The notes under the pieces: model-generated
Databases searched by the model: none
What the model was told of the DNA's origin: nothing
What the model saw: the letters and a program-made list of their open reading frames with translations, nothing else
Made by a program: the position numbers and the translations under genes
From: Ascaphus truei
Lineage: Eukaryota; Chordata; Amphibia; Anura; Ascaphidae
Direction: 5' to 3'
NCBI GenBank assembly: GCA_036426205.1
Contig: CM071568.1
Location: forward strand, 227,982,777-228,046,776
Length of the DNA: 64,000 bases
Shown: positions 56,198 to 64,000 of the stretch, in pieces
Layout of the letters: each line of letters opens with the position of its first letter
Numbering within the stretch: position 1 is the stretch's first letter

Positions 56198-56857
56198 TGT
56201 TGCAGGGTACATGCAACTACATACATGGGTTTCTTGACAAGGCTGTTTTATTTTGCCTTGAAAAATATACAGCACACAAAACAAAAATAGCTCTTTTTCA
56301 GCAACAAACGAAAATGACTTTTCCTTCAGCAAACCGAACAAAACAGTTTCTCTTTAGCAGACAGTATATATATATATATATATATATATACAGTTTTCGA
56401 CAAACCTATACATTTGCTTGCCCCGGGCGAGTGGATTTAACCCCCGGGCGAGTAAATATTGGCCCAAGCAGCACACGTTTGGTACTAGGTGGCGAGTAGA
56501 TTTTTTTGTGTGGCGAGTAGATTTTTTGGTGATTTGTCAACCACTGTATATATATATATATATGATTATATTAATTATATTAATGCACTACCCTTTTCTA
56601 TGCAGGGGACAGACAGTCACCAGTTCCATACTTTGCGATTCAGACCTTGTTTTCAGAATCACTTAGCAGTTATTTCCTCTCTATCAACAGCCAAGATCCA
56701 GGTCTATGCCATGGGTTTTAACACACCTTGATTAGCAGCTGGGATCCAAATAATGTCTGAGGTTCCCAGCTGAGTTAACCTAGTCAGTGCTGCACTGCAG
56801 ACTAGACATAGGTGTTTTCAGGCATATAACTGGTGGCTTTTATTTACCCATGTCACA
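56198..56857 (-). mobile_element. Gmr1-like LTR 2 (shared, with MITE insertion)
   Basis: It serves as 5' LTR of the left unit and 3' LTR of the right unit. It is longer than LTR 1 and LTR 3 because a hAT MITE sits in its (TA)n tract at 56391-56546. Confidence 0.75.
56391..56546. mobile_element. Short hAT-type MITE, copy 2
   Basis: It is inverted relative to 15727-15861, with ends CAGTTTTCGACAAAC and TTTGTCAACCACTG. TATATATA on each side is consistent with an 8-bp duplication but lies in a TA repeat. An internal 21-bp tandem duplication (GGCGAGTAGATTTTTT twice) explains the extra length. Confidence 0.75.
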
Positions 56858-56939
56858 TCCTCCCCTGTTAGTGTGTGGCTGGGGTACGCAGGGCTGAAGC
56901 CCGACCATCCACCCCTCTCTAGAAAGAAGTCGCATTTGC

Positions 56940-58330
56940 GTTCTCTTTTCCCGGCCATGCTGAATTCAAATGAGAAGGGTTGGAGGCCATATAATACCTA
57001 GTCAATCGAGCATTGGAATCCTTCATGCTATTTAACCACTGCAGTGGAGCATGATCCGTACCAAAGGTAAAATGGACCTGCCAGGTAAGCCTCAAAGCCT
57101 CGATTGCCCCACTTTACTGGAGGCACTCTTTCTCATCACTGAGTATGTTTTTTCCCTTGAGAAAAATTTCCTACTCAGGAAAAGGATAGAATGTTCAACT
57201 CCTAAACTGTTTGTGACAACATTGCCCCTAGCCCTATCTCTGATGCATCTGTTTGCACTATAAAAGGGCTGTTGAAGTCTGGGCTTCTAAGGATGGGACC
57301 CTCTGATAGACACCTTTTATGTCCTCAAAGGCTCTCTGACAATCCCTGACCACACCACTTGTGTAGGGGCCACATTTTTTTGTGAGGTCCGTTAATTAAG
57401 GGGCTGCCACTTCGAATAGTGGAGATGAACGCCGGTAGTACCCTGCTAAACCCAGCAGAGAGCGTACCTGCGTTTTTGTTTGGGGTGGTCGGAACTTCAG
57501 GGCAGCTACCTTGTCGGCTAGTGGCTACTTTTCCACCTCCCACTGCATAACCTAAGATTTGGTTTCCGCTTTACCCAAGGCACATTCTTAGGGTTGGCTG
57601 TGAGCCCTGCCCTCTAGAGATTTGAGGACCGCTTTAAGCTATTTAGATGGGCCCCCAATGTACTATTAATGACAATGTCATCTAGGTAGGCGCGGAATAA
57701 GTCCTATGGGGCCTCAGTACTTATCATGAGTCTCTGAATGTGGCGGGCACCATGCAGTCCAAGGCTTGTCAAAAACTGATATAAACCATGGGAGTGGCAA
57801 AGGCTGTTTTGCATTTGGACTTTTCCTCTAAGGGTATTTGCCAGTATCCTTTGTCAAGTCCAACGTGGATATAATTCCGCGTTACCAAGGCCGTAAATAA
57901 TTCGTCCACCCTTGGCATCGGATATGCGTCAAACTTGGTTTAGGAACCATAATTAGTGGATTAACACACTCACTGCATGATTCCTCAATCACTCCTAAGT
58001 GTAACATTTCTTGTACCTCCTTCTTACCAGAGCCCTACGACTTTCAGGCAACATATAGGCGGAATGTACTTTTACCCCAGGTGTTGTCTCGATGCATGGG
58101 AAATTAAGTTAGTTGTACTGGTAAGTCAGAGAAAAAACATCCTGGAATGAGTAATTATTGCTAACAAGTCCCCTTTTTGTTAGAGGACAACTGTTACCCT
58201 TGGGATTTTATCGTCACTCACGATGTTCTCCCGTGGAGGCTGAGGACCCAAGTCCAATTTCCTCCTCCACCGGGTGGATGAATAGGACTGCTGCATAGGG
58301 TTTCAGCAAGTTCACGTGGTAAATTTGTTT
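56940..58330 (-). pseudogene. Gypsy reverse transcriptase and RNase H relic
   Basis: On the minus strand, the RT entry region lies near 58020-57880 and the catalytic segment AYLDDIVINS at about 57695-57665 (intact YxDD-type box), after TAFATPHGLYQFLT-like pieces. RNase H-like segments follow: GVEHSILS near 57190, and ALQPFSFEFSMAGKRERKC near 56950. Many stops and frameshifts break it. The 3' end adjoins a polypurine-like AACAGGGGAGGA next to LTR 2. Confidence 0.7.
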
Positions 58331-59330
58331 ACCCTTCCTGGACCCTGGTTGAGCGATCTCGTAATCCACATCACCCGTACGGCAGAGTACTTCGAATGGG
58401 CCCTGCCATTGGCCAGGAGTTTACTCTCCGCAACTGGGTAACAATAACATCACCTGGTCTCCTGGTGAAACACTCTCATGCGAGCATTCTGATTGTAATG
58501 TTCTCCTGACTGTCTTGGGCTGATCTAAGATTCTCCCTGGCAAAATGGCCGACCACATCTAGGCGCTTCCTCAAGGTCTAGTACATATTGCAGGGTTATC
58601 TTAGAAGGGGACTGCTGTTCCTCCCAGGACTCCTTTAGGAGGTGGATACCCCGGGGTTGGCGGCCATAGAGCAATTCAAATGGATAGAATTCCGTGGAGG
58701 CCTGGGGAACTTCCCGCACTGCAAACAGCAGAAAAGGGAGAAGTTCACCAGGCTCTCTTCTCTGAATCTACAATTTCCTCAGCATCCCTTCTTTAGAGTT
58801 CGGTAATCTCTCCACCAATCCGTCAGTCTGTGGATGTAGACCGATGCCGAACAGACTTGACCTCTAGTAACTTTAAGACATCCTGCATCAGTTTAGCCTG
58901 AATGAAATTTGAATTGTACATGGTGTCAACAAACCTGGGGAAGTCCAACCCGTGAGAATAGTTCCACCACAACTTGTTGTGCTACTGCTTGCGTTCGCTG
59001 TTCTCAGGGGGAACGCCTCAGGATATCTTGTCGCATAATCAACAATTACAAGGATAAACCTGTGTCCTTTCGCAGAAGGTTCTAGAGGTCCTACCAAGTC
59101 TACACCAATCCTCTCAAAGAGAACTGACACCAAGGTTAGAGGAACCAAAGGGGCTGGTTTTTGTCCTTTTGGACTAGTTAGCTGGCACTCCGGACATGCT
59201 GCACATAGCTTAGCAATATCACTATGCGTCCCTGGCCAATAGAATCGGGATGAAATACGGTCCAATGTTTTATCCCTGCCCAGGTGACCACCCAAGGGAC
59301 AGTATGGGCTAGAGTGAACACAGATTTAAC
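58331..59330 (-). pseudogene. Gypsy integrase relic
   Basis: The zinc-binding part (59295-59160) has HLGRDKTLDRISSRFYWPG and CAACPEC. The core starts GVDLVGPLEPSAKGHRFI and ILVIVDYATRYPEAFPLR (first catalytic Asp visible). The core end and C-terminus appear at 58719-58525 (EVPQASTEFYPFELLYGRQP), with a GPY/F-like module near 58400. Frameshifts occur near 58990 and 58740. It lies upstream of RT on the coding strand, the Gmr1 order. Confidence 0.75.
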
Positions 59331-60490
59331 AAACGCCTTGGGAACCAATATCTGTCTGGTGACCTCCTCCTGTTTGTGTCTGCCTATTCACCCTATATAG
59401 AATATCCTTTGATAGCTCAAAATGGGGGAACACTATCACCCCCTGTGCTTCTAAAATCTGTTCATCAATTTTCACCACTTTGTCATACTGTCTAGCAAGG
59501 ACTGGGTCTTCCCTTTGCTTCTGGCGAAAGTCAGGGAGGTACAGGTCTGGTAAATCTCCAGAGCCCATATCCCCCTCCCTTTGGCCATCCCCAGCCATCA
59601 CTTGTGACCTCTGACTACTAGAATAGTCACCTTGAGACCCAGATTTCTGCAACCAGTCCTGTTTGTCCAAGCGTCTTTGCTTCCGAGTCTTTTGAACCCG
59701 TGTTCTACTGGGAAAAAGGTCTGCCGAGAAGGGGAACAGTTTACCAGGGTTCTCCTGAGCCCTAGAAGGAGGCTCCTCGTGAAAGACTGGGGCCATTAGG
59801 TCCGAAAGAAAGGCCTGTCCCGACCGAGCACAACGGGGGGCAGGGAGCCAAGGAGCGACTCCTACTTTGAGGAAGCCTCCTGACCTTTTACCTGTAGCCG
59901 GATTTTGGCCGTCGGATAGCGTTTTACATCGCCGTGTATACATTCTATGCTCCATGGGGAGTCAAAAGAACACACGTTGGACGGTAACAGTTCCTGGAGG
60001 ACCAGAGTTTTCCAAGAGCCCAAATCTACAAGGGCCTGGACGTTTTTTCCCTCAATCAGGGCTGGAAGTAGCCAGGGCTTGTAATTTTCTCCAGTGAAGG
60101 CCGAGGCGATGGTCCTGCTGAATGAACACTCCATCAGTGGACAGTCCACATACCGGTGGCCTTGTTCTCCGCAGCAGCAGAACATGGAGAGGGTTCCACG
60201 CCGCGGGGGGCTGTGGAAAGCGCTCCGATGGAACGGTTACTGGAGACCAGGCATCTGGTGGGTCCTGTGGGCGACGTCCTCGGAAGTTCCCTCATTTTGC
60301 GACGAGCCGACATCCGGAAGGAGATGGGGGTCTCTGCGGGGACCAGCCTTTGGACTCCGTCCTTGCTGGAATGACTGCTCCTTCCGTTGGACTTGGCGGT
60401 TCCGTGACGGGCCGTAGGTTCCCCATTGATCCGACCTCCCTCTTTGGGCGTCCGCAAGTGCCGTGGATCGTGGTCCAGGACACTCACCTG
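59331..60490 (-). pseudogene. Gypsy zinc knuckle and protease relic
   Basis: A CCHC-like knuckle CCCGEQGHRYVDCP lies at 60179-60138. An aspartic-protease-like segment, VQALVDLGSWKTLVL, lies at about 60040-60000; the usual Ser/Thr of D-S/T-G is Leu here. A hydrophilic linker (59955-59330) leads to the integrase. The upstream Pro/Arg-rich stretch (60487-60190) is the C-terminal part of gag. Stops and frameshifts are present. Confidence 0.65.
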
Positions 60491-60774
60491 CTGCTCAGCC
60501 CCAGGAAGTTCTCCACGAGTCGGACGCCAAAGCTAGGGTTTCTGCAGCGTGGCGTTTTAACCCACGAGCGTGCGGTAGGTAGGGTTTATTATTGAGAAAT
60601 TGTTCCAAAACCACCTGCTCTGGTGCTGTCTATAGTCTTCATCTCTCTCCGCTTGCAGCCGGGCCTGCTCGCACAGAAACGCTTTCAACATTTCTTCCAT
60701 TTTGTGTGTGTGTGTGGTGGCCCTTAAGTGCAGGAGCCTTTGAAAAAATCAAATCTCATTTCTTGACAACCATA
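60491..60774 (-). pseudogene. Deleted gag and leader of the right unit
   Basis: Compared with the left unit, sequence equivalent to about 55615-56040 is missing: CCACCTGCTC joins directly to TGGTGCTGTCTATAG at about 60619. Most of the SCAN-like domain is lost. The start region, (GT)n leader and primer-binding-site-like sequence are kept. Confidence 0.7.
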
Positions 60775-60944
60775 TGTTGCGGGTACATGGGACTGAACTA
60801 CACACATGGGTTTCTTGACAAGGCTGTTTTATTTTGCCTGAAAAAATAAGCACACAAAACAAAATAGCTCTTTTTCAGCAACAAAGAAAATGACTTTTCC
60901 TTCAGCAAACCGAACAAAAAGTTTCTCTTTAGCAGACAGTTTAG

Positions 60945-60990
<46 letters not shown>

Positions 60991-61269
60991 GCTACCCTTT
61001 TTCTATGCAGGGGACAGACAGTTCACAGTTTCACTACTTTGCTATTCAGACCTTGTTTTCAGGAATCACTTTAGCAGCTTATTCCTCTCTCATCAACAGC
61101 CAAGATCCATGTGTCTATAGCCTGGGTTTTAACACACCTTGATTAGGCAGCTGGGATCCAAATAATTGTCCTGAGGTTCCCAGCTGAGTTAACCTAGTCA
61201 GTGCTGCACTGCAGACTAGACATAGGTTTTCCAGGCATATAACTGGTGGCTTTTATTTACCCTGTCACA
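60775..61269 (-). mobile_element. Gmr1-like LTR 3
   Basis: This is the 5' LTR of the right unit, ending CCTGTCACA on the plus strand and followed by AGCCC. A (TA)n tract lies at 60945-60988 where LTR 2 carries the MITE. Confidence 0.75.
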
Positions 61270-62160
61270 AGCCCTTTGAGTTTTCTGCTCTTGAAGCTGT
61301 CTCTCTGCCCTTTTCCCACTCAATGGGGTTGCTAGTTCAGCCTCTTTGAGATTAAGTTGCAATTCCACACCCACTTCCAGAGAATGTCCCATCTTTTCAG
61401 CTTCATCAGCTAAGGATTCTTCTGGTTTTGATTCAGCACGTGTACCTTCTTTTGTTGCCTGTTGGGTGGCTGAAGGTTTTGCTAGTGCTTGTTTAGGTGG
61501 TTCAAATTTTGTAACCTTGTCTTTCAGACGAGCGGTATTCCTAGCTCTCACTGTACCCTTGTCTTCATGGGTTTTTGTGGCTGTGGGACACTGACGCTTA
61601 GTCAGGGTCAATACTTGTCCTTGTAGAACTTTCATCTCATCCGCGAGAGATCCCTGTTTTTTGAGTGCGTCTTGCAAGTCTCTTCTCATAGAATTTATCT
61701 GCACGCTTTGCTTTCTCTGAGCTTGCTTCCACATTTTTATTGCCTTGTGAAGCACTATGAATTTCTTTGCTCGGGCCACAGTTACTTGTTTTAGTTTCTG
61801 GACATTCTTGTGCTCCCTTTTGTGCCGGGTCACCTGGGTTCTAAGCTTGGCCTCTAGCGATGCTTAGGTGACGCTCAGGGTAGCCTTCAGTTTCTCATGC
61901 TGCTTTGCGGGGACATACTGGGTCATCAGACGTTCCTGCAGCACTTGAATTTCTTTAACAGCCTGCAGATTTTCTTCCTGCAGAGTTCGCTGGAGGTGCG
62001 TATGCAGACCTTGCATTTGGTTCTGCAGTCGGTGCTCTGCTTCAAACTTCTCACCTTCCAACAGTCTATTTTTTTCTTTAAGCTCGTGCAGCTTTTCATT
62101 CTTTTCCTTGATGTCGTTTGTCAAATGAAAATTTTCTTCTTTAAGTTTTTTCTTTTAAAT
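61270..62160 (-). pseudogene. Coiled-coil frame, middle part
   Basis: Minus-strand frames 62124-61864 and 61833-61270 continue the coiled-coil protein of 63557-62121 after small frameshifts. They contain EKNEKLHELKEKNRLLEGEK, a basic segment ARAKKFIVLHKAIKMWKQAQ, and an acidic helical end, LQLNLKEAEL. The last part (VELQLNLKEAEL) is matched in the 43.3-kb element. The frame meets the Gmr1-like insertion at 61270 and its phase resumes at 54946. Confidence 0.6.
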
Positions 62161-63557
62161 CTTAAATTTTCTCCTTTTTCAGTCTCTGTACTATTCAGGG
62201 CCTCCTTGCAGTCCTCCTTCCATTTATGCACATCTGCTTTGAGAATGACAGTCTCCTGGCGTGAGACTTTCTTCTCTAGGTTGAGGGTCTGAAGCTCCTT
62301 CTGAGAGACTTGGAGATCTGTATTAAGATTGATAATCGTTTCTTTAGAAATGTCCAGCTCCGCAGTGAGACTGTGTAGTTCCTTTCTGGAAACTTCCAGG
62401 TCTGTGCGACAACTGTTGGTCTCATGATGTGAGGCATCCAGTGCTCTGCGGAGTGTATGAACCTCTTTCTGAGATACGTCTACGTCTGTCCGGACACTGT
62501 TGACCTCCTTTTGTGAGGCATTCAGCTCTATCCGAAGAGTGTGAACCTCTTGCTGGAAGACTGTCATCTGCTTCAGTGCCTCCTCATATTTCCGCTTCAG
62601 CTTAGCCATCATTATATCAGATTGGCTCTGCTTTTCATCCATGGCGGAAATAGTAGCGTTTGCAGTATCTAGCTCAGTCTTGAGATCGTCCAATTCTGTC
62701 CTGGCCAAAGAGTATATTGTGAGCACATCTTTCTGTAGCTTCACGTTATTTTCCAGGAACCGATCACAGTCTCGCCTGGCATTTTCCAGGGCATCCTCAG
62801 GGCTTGTCAAGGGATCGACACTCACTGGTTCCGGCTCCGCTTCCCTGGGATGGTTGGTTGGGGGTTCCTCACTATTGGCACCGGACAGACACTTCTTTGG
62901 GGTACATGACTTCTGCCTTGGGCCCTCTGGATATTCGGTTAACCGCGGGACGAATTCTGCATTTTCTCTAGGCTGCAGGGCATCTCGGTCCCCCTTTTTC
63001 TCCACAGGATCTGTGGACGTGTCTGTTCCTTCCACGGTAAGTGAAGAACCGCTTTTCTTTTTCCGCCTTTTTGTTTTGGATGACAACGTCCCCTCAGGGA
63101 TACTGGGGTCTCCATCTTCATTCGAAATTTTAGCAGCGTCACTGGATCCACCTGGCTTTTCTTGCAACTGTAAAAGCTGACGGAAATATTCGGTGATCCA
63201 CTGCTCCCGCTCTTTCTCCTGCTGATCATATTTGTCATCATGGGGAGCGGTCTTTTCGGTTCGTACCGAGTTCAGGCAACCCCACCATTCTTGGGGTGTT
63301 TTGTGGGTGTGACTCGGTTTGGGTTCCCTATAAGAGATGTCTTCCTCCTCATTGGACTGGAAGGGCCACTCTTCCGTGGGGTAGGGTTCATTACAGGAAC
63401 GCTGCATCTTGTCCTCCATTTTGGGGCTATCAGGTGTAATTTTCTTCCTGACCTCAGGAGGCGCTATTGCAGCTGTTGCCACTGTATTTGCTAGAACCCC
63501 CAATTGTGGTAGTCCTACAGGTGGGCCTATTTTGCTTGTACAAGTCGTAGCTCTCAC
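62121..63557 (-). CDS. Coiled-coil protein with 14-residue repeats, in an LTR element
   Basis: A 478-codon open frame on the minus strand, with the first ATG at 63557. Residues 1-220 are polar and probably disordered, with a Lys/Arg cluster (KTKRRKKK, about residue 163). From about residue 240 the sequence is a coiled coil. Residues about 334-446 form eight tandem 14-residue units (two heptads each), for example QKEVHTLRRALDAS and RKELHSLTAELDIS. There is no RT, protease or zinc knuckle. The frame continues, after frameshifts, at 62124-61270 and, beyond the Gmr1-like insertion, at 54946. It is either an unusual gag or a captured host-type gene. The function is unknown. Confidence 0.6.
   Translation of the reverse strand: MRATTCTSKIGPPVGLPQLGVLANTVATAAIAPPEVRKKITPDSPKMEDKMQRSCNEPYPTEEWPFQSNEEEDISYREPKPSHTHKTPQEWWGCLNSVRTEKTAPHDDKYDQQEKEREQWITEYFRQLLQLQEKPGGSSDAAKISNEDGDPSIPEGTLSSKTKRRKKKSGSSLTVEGTDTSTDPVEKKGDRDALQPRENAEFVPRLTEYPEGPRQKSCTPKKCLSGANSEEPPTNHPREAEPEPVSVDPLTSPEDALENARRDCDRFLENNVKLQKDVLTIYSLARTELDDLKTELDTANATISAMDEKQSQSDIMMAKLKRKYEEALKQMTVFQQEVHTLRIELNASQKEVNSVRTDVDVSQKEVHTLRRALDASHHETNSCRTDLEVSRKELHSLTAELDISKETIINLNTDLQVSQKELQTLNLEKKVSRQETVILKADVHKWKEDCKEALNSTETEKGENLRFKRKNLKKKIFI
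62220..62557 (-). repeat. 42-bp tandem repeat encoding double heptads
   Basis: About eight diverged 42-bp units encode the 14-residue repeats of the coiled coil. Conserved positions are Glu-Val/Leu-His-x-Leu and a closing Ser. Divergence between units is high, so the array is old or under coding constraint. Confidence 0.65.
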
Positions 63558-64000
63558 AGGCAGCTCTGTAGACTTTTTTTTTTCTTGGGTAAGTTTACAA
63601 TATCAGCAGTGCTGTGCACACATTTTCTCTCATCAGGTATACAGGATGTGCAGTTGCTAGGTAAAAACTTCTGTTTGCTTTACACCATTTACTTGCTAGG
63701 TGCAATCTCTCTGCTTCAGCCAAATAATGTGATTTTCTGCTTGAGTTCAGTCTCAACTTTGGGTATTATGACATTCACTCTTCACACTTTGGAATACCTT
63801 TTACACAGCTCAGCAATTCCCTTTTTTTTTAGTATGCAATTTTACCCTCAGCACTTGTTTACTGAAAATTCCCCTGCTTCAGCACAGTCTTGCATCAATT
63901 TTCACATTTTTCTGCATATACTCCATTCACAACTGGTAGTCCTATGTGGTGTGGCAGCCTTTACTTGCAGAATCAGTACCGCTAGTGGGTCACCATCTGT
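63558..64000. other. Upstream of the coiled-coil frame; no gene recognised
   Basis: Probably the leader of the same element. A T-run at 63576-63584 and a CTTACC-type splice-donor complement near 63588 are seen. No LTR end or duplication of the downstream LTR is visible before the window ends. Confidence 0.35.

Larger units (their letters stand above)
54952..61269 (-). mobile_element. Gmr1-like Gypsy composite: LTR-gag-LTR-pol-LTR
   Basis: Three LTRs in the same orientation (54952-55412, 56198-56857, 60775-61269) bound two internal units. The left unit has only gag; the right has PR, IN, RT and RH with most of gag removed. AGCCC flanks the whole. Integrase precedes reverse transcriptase, which is known for Gmr1-type deuterostome Gypsy elements and opposite to ordinary Gypsy order. 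Unequal recombination between LTRs of two deleted copies would produce this array. Frames are broken throughout, so the block is dead. Confidence 0.8.

Overview
This window looks like vertebrate, most likely amphibian (frog-type), intergenic DNA built almost entirely from transposable elements. The inference rests on the mix: a DIRS tyrosine-recombinase retrotransposon, a BEL/Pao element, a Gmr1-type Gypsy element, a CR1 LINE relic, a MIR-like tRNA SINE, several LTR families, hAT- and Harbinger-like MITEs, and large foldback elements. I found no host gene I can defend, no standalone tRNA or rRNA gene and no CRISPR array. Most long reading frames are retroelement relics.

Layout. 0-2 kb: a GC-rich TIR element and a MIR-like SINE. 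About 1.4-7.9 kb: a 3'-truncated BEL/Pao element (+ strand) whose gag is split by a 958-bp insertion with a 16-bp target duplication. 9.2-14.8 kb: a DIRS element (- strand) with inverted termini, an internal complementary region and an open recombinase frame. 14.8-19.0 kb: MITEs and a nested Harbinger-like TIR element carrying a solo LTR. 20-26 kb: a GC-rich minisatellite and palindromic or foldback elements. 26-34.9 kb: LTRs, a CR1 fragment and a hAT-like MITE with internal tandem repeats. 37.4-39.0 and 44.2-47.4 kb: two long inverted-repeat elements with 14-15 bp target duplications. 39.4-43.9 kb: LTRs, a second GC-rich TIR element and a small LTR element with an IQ-like reading frame. 50.5-63.6 kb: a nest of elements on the - strand.

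Two results stand out. (1) A hammerhead-ribozyme-like motif (CTGANGA, helix, GAAA, short loop, GTA, with a closing helix) recurs in at least five places. The closing helices differ in sequence between copies yet still pair. The host elements have 12-16 bp target duplications and long inverted arms, which suggests a Penelope-like or retrozyme-like family. (2) At 42-44 kb and 51-63.6 kb, LTR elements carry frames for a coiled-coil protein (eight 14-residue repeats) and IQ-like (AIQxAY) calmodulin-binding-type motifs, apparently captured host-type sequence. At two places a later LTR insertion splits these frames so that they still line up exactly in register.

The 54,952-61,269 block is a three-LTR Gmr1-like composite flanked by AGCCC. 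One unit keeps a SCAN-like gag and lacks pol; the other keeps PR-IN-RT-RH (integrase before RT) and lacks most of gag.
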